Positions 8,937 through 17,448 of a DNA stretch of 64,000 nt are shown one piece after another; positions within the stretch are counted from its first letter, which is position 1, and each line of letters opens with the position of its first letter. This stretch comes from Hellea balneolensis DSM 19091 (GTDB lineage Bacteria; Pseudomonadota; Alphaproteobacteria; Caulobacterales; Maricaulaceae), in the NCBI RefSeq assembly GCF_000428525.1, contig NZ_AUAC01000003.1, forward strand, positions 620,001-684,000. The letters run 5' to 3'. Made by a program: the position numbers and the translations under genes. The notes beneath the pieces were generated by a model. That model did no database searches and was not told the DNA's origin. It was given only the letters and a program-made list of their open reading frames with translations.

Positions 8937-10723
8937 TAAAAAGCCTGCCCAATACTCAGATAGATTTGAAAGTCATTATCGCCATCACGCTTATTAAGCG
9001 GTACGGCGATGTCAGCTCTTATAGGGGCAAAGCCCGTGTAATAGCGCAGACCGACACCTGCACCGTAGCGAATGTCTGAGAGATCAGGCAGGTCTCCGCG
9101 AGAGACACTCCCTGCATCGATAAAGGCTGCGGCCCCAAATGGACTTTCGCCGCGGTAGCGAATTTCCGCACTCGCCTCCGATATGGATCGTCCGCCAATT
9201 GGGTTTCCTTCAACATCCTGTGGGGAGATGCTTTGAAACCCAAATCCGCGAACTGATCCGCCTCCGCCCGCATAATAACGGCGGTTCAAGGGAACGCTAG
9301 CTTGCCCGGCTCCAAAAATAGTGCCTAATTGGAGGCGTCCGGCTGCGACAAGACTATCTGAAACACGCTGATAAGCACTCCCGCTGATTTCAGCGGTTGT
9401 GAAAAAGCCGTTTTCTTTGCCAAGATTATAAGATGGGATGAATTCAGCCTTTAAAAGATAGCCCGTGACGGGGTCTAAAATAGAGTCGCGCGCATCATAT
9501 TGCGCACTTGCTAGGCCGTCCACCAGATAGGATCTCACCTCAGCTTCATTCTCTTTAAATTGCGAGGCTTCGAGCCCGATGCCTGCAGTGATTCTGAATT
9601 TGCTTGAGATTTTTTGTGTGAGCAAAGCGGATGTGGCTATTCTCTCCCCTGTAAAAGCATCGGTGTCTTCACGCGATATAATACCACCAATATCCAGCTC
9701 ACGATCTGCCCGCCAGGCAAATGGAATATTGTAATCAGCGCCCAGGCTTATTTGATTGGTTTTCAATGTGGAGGTGAGGATGAGCGTTTGCGCATAGCCA
9801 ATAAAGTTACGGCGTTCATACGTCACATCAAGGCCGCTACCATCAGTTGTCGAAAAGCCGATTTCTCCGCTGACAGTATTTATGGCACCTTGTTCTACAT
9901 TCAATAAAATATTTCGCGTAACAGTCCCGTCCGCATTTTCTTCTTTTTCGTCACTTAATATAGCTGTAGCACCATCAAAGACACCTGTTCCTGTGACGCG
10001 AGAAGCTAGTTTGTTGAGCTTGCGATTATCAAAAATGTCACCGTCCTTGAAAGGCGCAATCATTGGCGGCCAGCTCTTCACAATATAAGCTGTGCCTGTT
10101 TGCTCAATCTGTCCAAAGCGGGTTTTCTGACCTGCTGAAATAATGAGTTTCACCGCCATAGTCTTGCTATCATGATTGACGACAGGCTTGCTAGGCTTAG
10201 CGATGGCGTCGGGATATCCATTAGCTCGCAGATAGCTTACTACACGAAGTTCAGCCGCCACGACTTTTGCTGCAATTGCCGGGCTGTCCTTTTTTAGGTT
10301 TATCTCTCGAAATACATCCACGGCAATGTCCGGCGTGGCGCCATCATAGGAGACTGAAATGTCAGAAAAAGTGAAGATAGGTCCTTTTGAGATCACCAGA
10401 ACAGGTTCGGGGGCGCGGCGTTTTCCGTCATCCTCACCGGATACAAATTCATCTATGCGGGCTTTTACGGCTCCGCCATAATAGGCTTGTGAACGCAGGA
10501 CTGAGATGGCGTTCTCCGCCGCTTTTTCAGCCCGGCGCCGGGATTGCGCTAGAGAACGTGGTTTTTCGTCTGCCGTGCCAATGACGTCCTTCATGAGCTC
10601 GCGAAGCTCAGGCGTCAAATCCCCTTCAACTTTTGCCAAAGGCGTATTAGCTGCGGCGGCATATGGATACAATGCCACGACTAACCCTAGGATCAGGCTA
10701 ATGAATTTTACTTTTGGGAACAC
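8936..10723 (-). CDS. tamA: TamA-like Omp85-family outer membrane protein
   Basis: This 595-residue protein begins with a signal peptide (hydrophobic stretch about 8-25, cleavage likely after AAAA). The N-terminal half carries POTRA-type repeats, and the second half is a 16-strand barrel of the bacterial surface antigen family. GSVRGFGFQ near residue 490 is the conserved VRGF loop-6 motif, and the chain ends in phenylalanine (SIGQAF), as outer-membrane barrels do. It forms the TAM complex with the overlapping tamB gene. It is first in its two-gene operon; the promoter must lie between 10724 and the tRNA. Confidence 0.9.
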   Translation of the reverse strand: MFPKVKFISLILGLVVALYPYAAAANTPLAKVEGDLTPELRELMKDVIGTADEKPRSLAQSRRRAEKAAENAISVLRSQAYYGGAVKARIDEFVSGEDDGKRRAPEPVLVISKGPIFTFSDISVSYDGATPDIAVDVFREINLKKDSPAIAAKVVAAELRVVSYLRANGYPDAIAKPSKPVVNHDSKTMAVKLIISAGQKTRFGQIEQTGTAYIVKSWPPMIAPFKDGDIFDNRKLNKLASRVTGTGVFDGATAILSDEKEENADGTVTRNILLNVEQGAINTVSGEIGFSTTDGSGLDVTYERRNFIGYAQTLILTSTLKTNQISLGADYNIPFAWRADRELDIGGIISREDTDAFTGERIATSALLTQKISSKFRITAGIGLEASQFKENEAEVRSYLVDGLASAQYDARDSILDPVTGYLLKAEFIPSYNLGKENGFFTTAEISGSAYQRVSDSLVAAGRLQLGTIFGAGQASVPLNRRYYAGGGGSVRGFGFQSISPQDVEGNPIGGRSISEASAEIRYRGESPFGAAAFIDAGSVSRGDLPDLSDIRYGAGVGLRYYTGFAPIRADIAVPLNKRDGDNDFQIYLSIGQAF

Positions 10724-10904
10724 AGCGTTTCTAAAATACCTCAGAGATTGATAGCAATCCTCTCAATATTTACGCATCGTAGCAACAGCTTGTTCCAAGA
10801 ATTGTCACTCGGAGTCGATTAAAAACCAAAAACAACTACAATGGCACGAGATTTTTAACCATCTAAAAGACGGCAATACGATGTAATATCACGCCATGGG
10901 GAAA

Positions 10905-10995
10905 TGGCGGAGACGAAGGGATTCGAACCCTCGATGGGCTTATGACCCATACTCCCTTAGCAGGGGAGCGCCTTCGACCACTCGGCCACGTCTCC
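10905..10995 (-). tRNA. tRNA-Ser (anticodon GCU)
   Basis: The reverse complement folds as a class II tRNA. The acceptor stem GGAGACG pairs with CGTCTCC, there is a D-loop, and the anticodon loop CTGCTAA sits between CTCCC and GGGAG. A long variable arm and the T-arm GGGTTCGAATCCC follow. The 3' CCA is encoded (10905-10907) after discriminator G. The GCT anticodon reads AGC/AGU serine codons. Confidence 0.97.
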
Positions 10996-11109
10996 GTCGG
11001 CGGGACTAGCGAAAACCATGGAGTGGGGCAAGCTTTAATCTTATGAAATTTCAGATAAACCCGAGATCATAAGAGGTTACCTGATTAGCTAAGAGATTAG
11101 TTTGTGGGC

Positions 11110-11760
11110 TTAAACAAAACGGACAGTGATGCGCTCTAACCCTTCAATTCCGCCTGAGAGTTCATCACCGGCTTTCACAGGGCCAACACCAGCTGGAGTG
11201 CCTGTATAGATTAGATCTCCGGCTTGCAGGTCCATGTCTTTGGTCAGGTAGTCAATAATTTCTTCAATAGACCATATCAATTTGTTGAGTGCGGAATGTT
11301 GTACTATATCACCGTTTTTGCGCAGAACTATATGTGCGCTTGAAAGATCAACTTTGTCAGCCGGAGTTAAAGCCGAGCAGGGGGCCGATAAGTGAAAGTT
11401 TTTGGCGCGCGCCCAAGGCCCGCCTTTTGCCTTAGCTTTCGCTTGAATATCACGCCGCGTCATATCAATCCCAACACCATATCCAAATACGCCGTCTGGC
11501 CCCATAGCAACAACAAGTTCTACTTCATAATGCAGATTATCAGTATGGGGGGGATAAGGGATATTGGCCCCGCTTTGTACAAGTGTTTCTGCCGCCTTGG
11601 TGAAAAATATAGGTTCAGAGCGCTCAATATCGCCGCCCATTTCTATCACATGATCGGCATAATTTTTCCCAACGCAATAAATGCGTCTTACTGGAAAGCG
11701 TGAGTCGCCTCCCGCTATTGGAAGGCTAACAGGGTCTGTAGGGGGAAATGCGAAATTCAT
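11110..11760 (-). CDS. fumarylacetoacetate hydrolase family protein
   Basis: This 216-residue single-domain FAH-fold protein has YCVGKNYADH near residue 30, IFFTKAAETL near 52, YEVELVVAMG near 78 and LIYTGTPAGVGPV near 185. These are the conserved substrate and metal-binding blocks of the family. Members hydrolyse or tautomerise acylpyruvates such as fumarylpyruvate or acylpyruvate in aromatic catabolism. The short length fits the acylpyruvase/fumarylpyruvate hydrolase type rather than eukaryotic FAH. It is monocistronic here and divergent from the ParB-like gene. The exact substrate is unassigned. Confidence 0.85.
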   Translation of the reverse strand: MNFAFPPTDPVSLPIAGGDSRFPVRRIYCVGKNYADHVIEMGGDIERSEPIFFTKAAETLVQSGANIPYPPHTDNLHYEVELVVAMGPDGVFGYGVGIDMTRRDIQAKAKAKGGPWARAKNFHLSAPCSALTPADKVDLSSAHIVLRKNGDIVQHSALNKLIWSIEEIIDYLTKDMDLQAGDLIYTGTPAGVGPVKAGDELSGGIEGLERITVRFV

Positions 11761-11821
11761 ATTATCCTCATTGCGCTATCATGCGCCTATGCTAGCTTAT
11801 CCAAAAAAAGGAGAGCTGCCA

Positions 11822-12067
11822 ATGCGCGTTGTCGATGTGCCTATTGATAAAATCTATGTTCCTGCGGCCAAGAAAAAGACGCTTGATGAAGAGAAAGTTT
11901 TGCCCCTTGCCGAGGACATTCTTGAGAACGGGCAGACAACGCCAATCTATGTGCGCCTCGGCAAAGATCGTTACGTCTTGCAAGAAGGACTACATAGAGT
12001 CGAGGCGATGAAACTTCTCGGCAGCGAAACCATCGAAGGACATATCGTCCAAGCCAAAAAGCATTAA
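11822..12067 (+). CDS. stand-alone ParB-like nuclease/N-terminal domain protein
   Basis: This is an 81-residue protein. The start at 11822 is preferred because AAAGGAGAG lies just upstream; an earlier in-frame ATG at 11789 would bury that site. The sequence shows the ParB/Srx-fold pattern: VDVPIDKIYVP, PLAEDILENGQTTPIYVR, then YVLQEGLHRVEAMKLLG, where the LQEGLHR segment matches the G-x-H/R-R box of ParB N-terminal domains. There is no HTH or dimerisation domain, so it is not a chromosome-partition ParB. It ends 3 bases before the haloalkane dehalogenase ATG, suggesting cotranscription. Its function is unknown. Confidence 0.7.
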   Translation: MRVVDVPIDKIYVPAAKKKTLDEEKVLPLAEDILENGQTTPIYVRLGKDRYVLQEGLHRVEAMKLLGSETIEGHIVQAKKH

Positions 12068-12070
12068 GTT

Positions 12071-12964
12071 ATGAAAATATTACGCACGCCTGATAGCCGG
12101 TTTCAAAATCTTCCAGATTATCCGTTCGAGCCGAACTATGTCACCATAGGTGATAATCTACGTTTGCATTATGTGGATCATGGCCCGCGCGAAGGACAGC
12201 TTGTCATCATGATGCATGGTGAGCCGAGTTGGTCTTTTCTCTATCGCCATATGATCACCACCGTTGCCGCAGCTGGATATCGCGTTATTGCGCCAGACCT
12301 GATTGGCTTTGGCAAGTCGGATAAACCCGCCGAAACATCTGATTATTCTTATAGTCGTCATGTTGAATGGATGACCGAATGGTTCATGAAATTAGATGTC
12401 AGTGATGCCGTGCTCTTTTGCCAAGACTGGGGTGGTCTTTTGGGGCTGCGCTTAGTCTCATCATTCCCTGAAAGATTCGCAGGCGTGATTGCAGCTAATA
12501 CAGGATTACCAACAGGTGAGGGCACGCCCTCTGAAGCTTTTCTGGCGTGGCAAAAATACTCACAAACTGTGCCAGAATTTCCTGTCGGAAATATTATCAA
12601 TGGCGCAACTGTTACCGACCTCTCTCCTGACATCATTGCGGCCTATGACGCTCCCTATCCTAATGAAAGCTACAAAGCGGGAGCGCGTATTTTCCCCGCT
12701 TTAGTGCCGACATCGCAAGTGCAAGACGGCGCGGTAGAAAACCAAAAAGCTTGGGAGGTTTTGGCGCAATTTGAAAAACCCTTTCTAACATGTTTCTCCG
12801 ACGAAGATCCTGTCACTGGTGGTGATGAGAAACATTTCAAACGGAATATTCAAGGGGCGAAAACTCAACCTCACGAAATTGTTGAAGGCGGTGGTCATTT
12901 TCTTCAAGAAGACGTCCACGCGGAACTCTCTCAAATCATTATTGATTTTATGAAAGCGCTCTAA
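12071..12964 (+). CDS. haloalkane dehalogenase, subfamily HLD-I (DhlA-like)
   Basis: This 297-residue alpha/beta hydrolase has the oxyanion motif HGEPSWSFLYR near residue 49. The nucleophile Asp119 sits in CQDWGG, directly followed by Trp120, one of the two halide-holding tryptophans. The second expected tryptophan fits Trp160 in the cap (AFLAWQ), the HLD-I arrangement. The acid is probably Asp246 (SDEDPVTGG) and the base His276 (GGGHFLQED). The enzyme hydrolyses carbon-halogen bonds to alcohols; marine brominated alkanes are plausible substrates (inference). It sits between the ParB-like gene and an acyl-CoA dehydrogenase with gaps of 3 bases each. Confidence 0.88.
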   Translation: MKILRTPDSRFQNLPDYPFEPNYVTIGDNLRLHYVDHGPREGQLVIMMHGEPSWSFLYRHMITTVAAAGYRVIAPDLIGFGKSDKPAETSDYSYSRHVEWMTEWFMKLDVSDAVLFCQDWGGLLGLRLVSSFPERFAGVIAANTGLPTGEGTPSEAFLAWQKYSQTVPEFPVGNIINGATVTDLSPDIIAAYDAPYPNESYKAGARIFPALVPTSQVQDGAVENQKAWEVLAQFEKPFLTCFSDEDPVTGGDEKHFKRNIQGAKTQPHEIVEGGGHFLQEDVHAELSQIIIDFMKAL

Positions 12965-12967
12965 CTC

Positions 12968-14110
12968 ATGAAAAACCCTTTTGAGACTGATGAGCGCAAA
13001 GCTTTTCGGGAGACAGTTCGTAGTTTTGTTGAAGCTGAAATTACGCCTTACGCCCATGAATGGGATGAAGCCGGGCAGGTGCCGTGGAAACTTCACGAAC
13101 AATTGGGCGAGCTAGGCTTTTTTGGCTTTGGCATTGACGAAGAATATGGCGGCCTCGGATTTGATTGCCCCTTTATGCGGGCCATTGCCGCCGAAGAAAT
13201 GGCGAAATGTGGATTTGGGGGTGTAGGCGCTGCAGTCGGCGGGCGAGGTATTTCACTTGATCCTATCCAGCGATTAGCCGCACCTGAAATTCGTGATCGG
13301 GTTTTGAAGGACATTGTGCTGGGTAAAAAAGGTTCAAGCCTTGGTATTACAGAGCCAGGCGGTGGATCTGACGTAGCCAGCCTAAAAACCACAGCTAAGC
13401 GCGATGGGAATCACTTTGTCATTAATGGCTCAAAAACTTTTATAACGGGCGGCATGGAGTCCGATTATTTCGTTATTGGCGCACGCACTGGCGGCCCGGG
13501 TCTGACCGGGATTTCCCTTTTTTTTGTTGAGAAAGACGCGCCCGGATTCTCGCGTACACCTCTTTCTAAAAAAATGGGCTGGTGGGCCTCTAACCAAGCC
13601 ACGCTTTATTTTGATAATTGCCGTGTTCCAGCGACAAATCTCATGGGGCAAGAGGATTATGGCTTCATCGCGATTATGAATAATTTTAACAATGAACGTT
13701 TGGCTCTTATTGCCGGATGTCTAGGCATGATGAAGGCAGCTTATGAGGATGCCGTTGACTGGGCTAAGCAGCGGGAAACTTTTGGTAAGCCCCTCATAAA
13801 GCATCAAGTCATTCGACATAAAATTGCGGATATGTCAGCAAAAATTGATGCTGTTGAAAGCTACATGCTTATGATTTGCTGGAATATGGAGCAGGGTGAT
13901 ATTCCCGTAGCTGAATTATCCAAGGGCAAATTTTTTGCTTCCAAAGCATTAGAGTTCGTCGCATCTGAAGCCATGCAAATTATGGGCGGCGCAGGATATT
14001 TGCGCGGCAATAGGATCGAATGTATCTATCGGGAGGTCAAAGTCATGGCGATTGGCGGCGGCTCGGAAGAAATTATGCGCGATTTAGCCGTACGACAAAT
14101 GGGCTTTTAG
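12968..14110 (+). CDS. acyl-CoA dehydrogenase
   Basis: This 380-residue protein has the three-part acyl-CoA dehydrogenase fold. The N-terminal helical domain is followed by LGITEPGGGSDVASLKTTA near 118 (FAD/substrate strand) and VINGSKTFITGG near 148. The C-terminal domain includes RETFGKPLIKHQ, MQIMGGAGYLRGN near 340 and MAIGGGSEEIMRDL. It introduces an alpha-beta double bond into an acyl-CoA with FAD. It follows the dehalogenase by 3 bases, so the two may act on products of one compound class. Chain-length specificity cannot be read. Confidence 0.88.
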   Translation: MKNPFETDERKAFRETVRSFVEAEITPYAHEWDEAGQVPWKLHEQLGELGFFGFGIDEEYGGLGFDCPFMRAIAAEEMAKCGFGGVGAAVGGRGISLDPIQRLAAPEIRDRVLKDIVLGKKGSSLGITEPGGGSDVASLKTTAKRDGNHFVINGSKTFITGGMESDYFVIGARTGGPGLTGISLFFVEKDAPGFSRTPLSKKMGWWASNQATLYFDNCRVPATNLMGQEDYGFIAIMNNFNNERLALIAGCLGMMKAAYEDAVDWAKQRETFGKPLIKHQVIRHKIADMSAKIDAVESYMLMICWNMEQGDIPVAELSKGKFFASKALEFVASEAMQIMGGAGYLRGNRIECIYREVKVMAIGGGSEEIMRDLAVRQMGF

Positions 14111-14176
14111 TGGCTGTCAGAGGTCATGGTTTGATTAAAGAAAACATATAAAGAAAATTTTATATACTTTTATTTT

Positions 14177-14196
14177 AAAGCTGTTATGATAGCTTT
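14177..14196. promoter_or_regulatory. dyad directly before the ArsR-methyltransferase start
   Basis: AAAGCT (14177-14182) and AGCTTT (14191-14196) form a perfect 6-8-6 inverted repeat ending at the base before the ATG. The position suits autorepression by the ArsR-type protein encoded immediately downstream. No ribosome-binding site separates it from the start codon. Confidence 0.4.
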
Positions 14197-15147
14197 ATGG
14201 AAAAACATGTCTTAGCCTTAAAAACCCTCGGTCATATGGAGCGTTTGCGTATACTGGCGCTGCTCTCCCATGGTGAATTGACCGTCAGTGAATTAGTGCA
14301 AATTCTCGAACTCTCTCAGCCGCGCATCACCCAGTATATCATCTCATTGGAAGCGGCTGGAATTATTGAAAGGCTAAAAGAGGGGAGTTGGGTGTTTTCG
14401 CGTATCCGGCGCGGGCACGAAGCCGTTTCAGCATTGGTCGCAACAACCCTCGCAACGCTTCCGCAGAATGACCTTATTCTCATGTCTGATCTTAAAGCCT
14501 TGGAAGAGGTTAGAGCCGAGCGGTCAAAGGCTGCTGAAGCTTTTTTCGCGAATGTTGCGAATGACCGCAGTCAGCTTGGAGATGAATATCTCCCGCAAGC
14601 TGATATTGAAGCTAAAATGCAAGGCCTTTTGGGAGAAGGCCCATTTGATTACATGGTCGATCTTGGGACCGGCACAGGAAGAATGCTAGAGGTTTTCTCG
14701 GGCCGTATAATTCGTGGGTCAGGAATTGATAATAATTCACAGATGTTAAAGGTAGCGCGTTCAAAATTAGCGGATAAAGAGCATATTGCCGTGCGCCAAG
14801 GTGATATCCTTTCTACGCCCCTGGAAGATGCCGTTTCAGATTTGGTGAGTTTACATCAAGTCCTGCACTATCTAGATGACCCGCAAGCAGCGATTATGGA
14901 GGCCGCACGCCTATTAAAGCCGTCAGGTCAGCTTATTATTGTCGATTATGAAGACCATGACCTCGAAGAGTTTCGGACAGAATTTGCGCATCGCCGCTTA
15001 GGGTTTTCAGATCGTGATATAGGTGACTGGCTATTCTCAGCGGGGCTGTCATTGACCCATTCCGACAGAGTTGTAACCCAAGCAGACCGTCCGGATGTAC
15101 GTATTTGGATTGGAAACTTTGCCGCTCAAAATCAGCAAAAGGCTTAA
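14197..15147 (+). CDS. ArsR-type HTH fused to SAM-dependent methyltransferase
   Basis: This is a 316-residue fusion. Residues about 1-75 form an ArsR-like winged helix (LGHMERLRILALLSHGELTV, then ELSQPRITQYIISLEAAG). Residues about 110-310 form a class I methyltransferase with the SAM-binding motif VDLGTGTGRMLEVF near 153 and VSLHQVLHYLDDP near 223. The fusion, placed directly before metF, is a recurrent alphaproteobacterial arrangement (recollection). This suggests a regulator tied to methionine/SAM status, although the methylation substrate is unknown. The gene ends 5 bases before metF. There is no clear Shine-Dalgarno site. Confidence 0.85.
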   Translation: MEKHVLALKTLGHMERLRILALLSHGELTVSELVQILELSQPRITQYIISLEAAGIIERLKEGSWVFSRIRRGHEAVSALVATTLATLPQNDLILMSDLKALEEVRAERSKAAEAFFANVANDRSQLGDEYLPQADIEAKMQGLLGEGPFDYMVDLGTGTGRMLEVFSGRIIRGSGIDNNSQMLKVARSKLADKEHIAVRQGDILSTPLEDAVSDLVSLHQVLHYLDDPQAAIMEAARLLKPSGQLIIVDYEDHDLEEFRTEFAHRRLGFSDRDIGDWLFSAGLSLTHSDRVVTQADRPDVRIWIGNFAAQNQQKA

Positions 15148-15152
15148 GGGCG

Positions 15153-16040
15153 ATGGCACATTCAAAATTCAGTTTTGAGTTTTTCCCGCCTAAATCTGCG
15201 GCGATGGAGAAACGCCTTTGGGACACGATTGACAAACTTGAACCTTTGGGGGCTGACTTTGTTTCAGTGACCTACGGGGCCGGAGGGTCAACACAAAAGC
15301 CAACATTTGAGACTGTTTCGCGAATTCATAAGGATACATCACTTAAACCAGCCGCTCATTTAACCTGTGTTGGATCACCCCGGCACGAAATTGATAGTAT
15401 TGCTAAAATGTATTGGAGCGCCGGTATAAGGCATATTGTTGCGCTTAGAGGAGACCCGCCAAATGGAATTGGGCAGACTTATGTTCCTAAGGAAAGCGGA
15501 TATGCCTATGCTAGCGATCTAATTTCAGGCCTTAAAAGCATTGCTGATTTCGATATTAGTGTTGCAGCATACCCCGAGCGCCATCCCGAGAGTCCATCTT
15601 GGGATGCAGAGTTGGATAATTTAAAAAGAAAAATAGGTGCAGGGGCTACGCGAGCTATAACGCAATTCTTTATTAAGCCGGATGTTTTTCTGAGCTATCG
15701 AGACCGCGTACGAGATGCGGGCATTGCAATACCGTTAGTTCCTGGAATTATGTTACAGCCAAATTTCCAAAGCTTAAAACGTATGGCAGATATGTGCGGC
15801 GTAACAATCCACAATAACTATGCTGATTTGTATGACGGGATAGATGATGAACCGTATGCCAGAAAGGCAATGACAATATCTACTGTTCAGAAACTCATAG
15901 CTGGTTTAAAAGCGCAAGGTGTAGAAGAATTTCATTTTTACACACTCAACAGGGCAGATATCGCAATACCAGTCATAAAGTCGCTAAAAGACAATTCATC
16001 GCAAAACATATACGAAGAACGCTTAAAAATTATGGCTTGA
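15153..16040 (+). CDS. metF: methylenetetrahydrofolate reductase
   Basis: This is a 295-residue TIM-barrel flavoprotein. The start at 15153 (MAHSKFSFEFFPPKS) is chosen because the SFEFFPPK strand is the conserved N-terminus of MetF; an upstream in-frame extension would run into the preceding gene. Other family marks are VSVTYGAGGS near 39, IVALRGDPP near 95 and AYPERHPES near 135. It reduces 5,10-methylene-THF to 5-methyl-THF for methionine synthesis. It is cotranscribed with the ArsR-methyltransferase and followed by a strong terminator. Confidence 0.93.
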   Translation: MAHSKFSFEFFPPKSAAMEKRLWDTIDKLEPLGADFVSVTYGAGGSTQKPTFETVSRIHKDTSLKPAAHLTCVGSPRHEIDSIAKMYWSAGIRHIVALRGDPPNGIGQTYVPKESGYAYASDLISGLKSIADFDISVAAYPERHPESPSWDAELDNLKRKIGAGATRAITQFFIKPDVFLSYRDRVRDAGIAIPLVPGIMLQPNFQSLKRMADMCGVTIHNNYADLYDGIDDEPYARKAMTISTVQKLIAGLKAQGVEEFHFYTLNRADIAIPVIKSLKDNSSQNIYEERLKIMA

Positions 16041-16048
16041 AAATAACT

Positions 16049-16082
16049 AAGGCCGAACTCACGCGCCCGGGAGTTCGGCCTT
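16049..16082 (+). terminator. rho-independent terminator after metF
   Basis: AAGGCCGAACTC (16049-16060) pairs perfectly with GAGTTCGGCCTT (16071-16082) around a 10-base GC-rich loop. ATTTAAT follows. It starts 9 bases after the metF stop. Confidence 0.9.
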
Positions 16083-16276
16083 ATTTAATCAAAACCCTCC
16101 AGTGGATATGATTAAATTCGCTCTGCAAGACAAAGCGGATTGCGCCCCGTGATTACCTTACAGATAACGAATAGCAAAATCGTGTGAGACTTTATTGGCA
16201 GTTTTACCTTTAAAACTTGTCATTTTTACCCTTTGTGAATTTTAAAACAAAACGTTTTTAAATTGTTGATGCTAAG

Positions 16277-17014
16277 ATGGCCTTGGGGCAGACCGCTTTT
16301 ATGAGCATTTGGCAGCGAATCTTTTCCGCGGGTGCGCGGCTTTTTGGACCGCCTAACCTTCCTGACCGCGATGGCAGCGCGGCGAGGCTTGATGATGCGG
16401 GCTTGGTCGCGGCCCTTGTGGCGTTAGGCGCGAAAATGGCGAAAGCTGATGGACAGGTCAGACATGCCGAGATTGCTGCTTTTAAACGTGTTTTTCAAGC
16501 GTCATCAGATAATGAGCCCACAATTGCGCGCTTTTTTGATTTAGCGCGTCAAACAACAATGGGATTTGAACGCTATGCCGCAATTATTGCAAAACGCTTC
16601 AGAGCTCAACCCGCCGCTCTCGAAGATGTACTAGACGGCTTGTTTCATATTGCTTTGGCCGACGGGATTGTTACGGAAGATGAAATGTCTTTCCTGGTGC
16701 GTGTGGGCGAAATTTTTGGCTTTTCAGATCGCGAGTTTCGCCGCATTAAAATTGCACATATGGGCCGCGCCTCAGATGACCCTTATCTTATTTTAGGGGT
16801 AGACGAAGACATCTCAGATGTGGATCTCAAACGGGCTTATCGGCGTATGGCTGCCGCGAATCATCCTGATCGAATGGTTGCGCGCGGGCTCCCAAAAGAG
16901 CTGATGAAACTTGCCAATCACAAAATGGCAATGGTAAATAAGGCTTACGCTGAAATCCTTGCAGCTCGAAAGAAGCAGAGGTGCCTTACGGAAAAGTCAT
17001 CGCCAAGCTCTTGA
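16277..17014 (+). CDS. DjlA-like protein: TerB domain plus J-domain
   Basis: This 245-residue protein has a TerB-like helical domain at about 35-160 (ALGAKMAKADGQVRHAE, GLFHIALADGIVTEDE), each half carrying the acidic D-G-x-V pattern of TerB repeats. A C-terminal DnaJ domain follows (about 175-235) with YLILGVDED and the invariant HPD tripeptide (NHPDRM). It is a co-chaperone that would stimulate DnaK. DjlA of enterobacteria has a membrane anchor, which is absent here. An alternative ATG lies at 16301; neither start has a strong ribosome-binding site. The preceding stretch after the metF terminator shows nothing recognisable. Confidence 0.82.
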   Translation: MALGQTAFMSIWQRIFSAGARLFGPPNLPDRDGSAARLDDAGLVAALVALGAKMAKADGQVRHAEIAAFKRVFQASSDNEPTIARFFDLARQTTMGFERYAAIIAKRFRAQPAALEDVLDGLFHIALADGIVTEDEMSFLVRVGEIFGFSDREFRRIKIAHMGRASDDPYLILGVDEDISDVDLKRAYRRMAAANHPDRMVARGLPKELMKLANHKMAMVNKAYAEILAARKKQRCLTEKSSPSS

Positions 17015-17045
17015 CCTTTGCGCGGAATGCTCCGACATTGAGTGT

Positions 17046-17411
17046 ATGAGTAATACCTATCGTTTATCGGGCCAATCAGGCTTTCTCACTAATTTAATGC
17101 GCGGCTTGTTCTTAGCTGTCGCAGCTATTGGTGGTTTTTTCATGCTCGCATTTTCCGCAGCTTTTGCTTTTTTCGTGGTTATCGGACTGGCGTTAGTCGC
17201 CTTGGTTGTTTTCGCGTTTTTCTGGGCGAGAGCCAAATTGTTTGGCAAGCCATTTGGTCCCAAAGCCCAATTCGAAGCGGCTCGCAGAGACATGGAAGCC
17301 CAATTTCAAGGTATGGAGCTAAATATGGACCGCAATGGTCCAAAGTCCAAAGGTGATGGGCCTATAATTGACGCGCACCAAACTCCGGAAGGTTGGTCAG
17401 TTGACGATTAG
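17046..17411 (+). CDS. small membrane protein of unknown function
   Basis: This is a 121-residue protein. The ATG at 17046 is chosen; the longer frame overlaps the J-domain gene. A basic N-terminus precedes two hydrophobic segments (about 18-38 and 40-62, rich in Ala, Phe and Val). A basic stretch and a polar C-terminal tail ending in GWSVDD follow. It should be an inner-membrane protein with its tail in the cytoplasm. No family is recognised. Confidence 0.6.
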   Translation: MSNTYRLSGQSGFLTNLMRGLFLAVAAIGGFFMLAFSAAFAFFVVIGLALVALVVFAFFWARAKLFGKPFGPKAQFEAARRDMEAQFQGMELNMDRNGPKSKGDGPIIDAHQTPEGWSVDD

Positions 17412-17448
17412 TCATTGACCTTCATTTTTGCCACGTTAAGCCTGCTTC

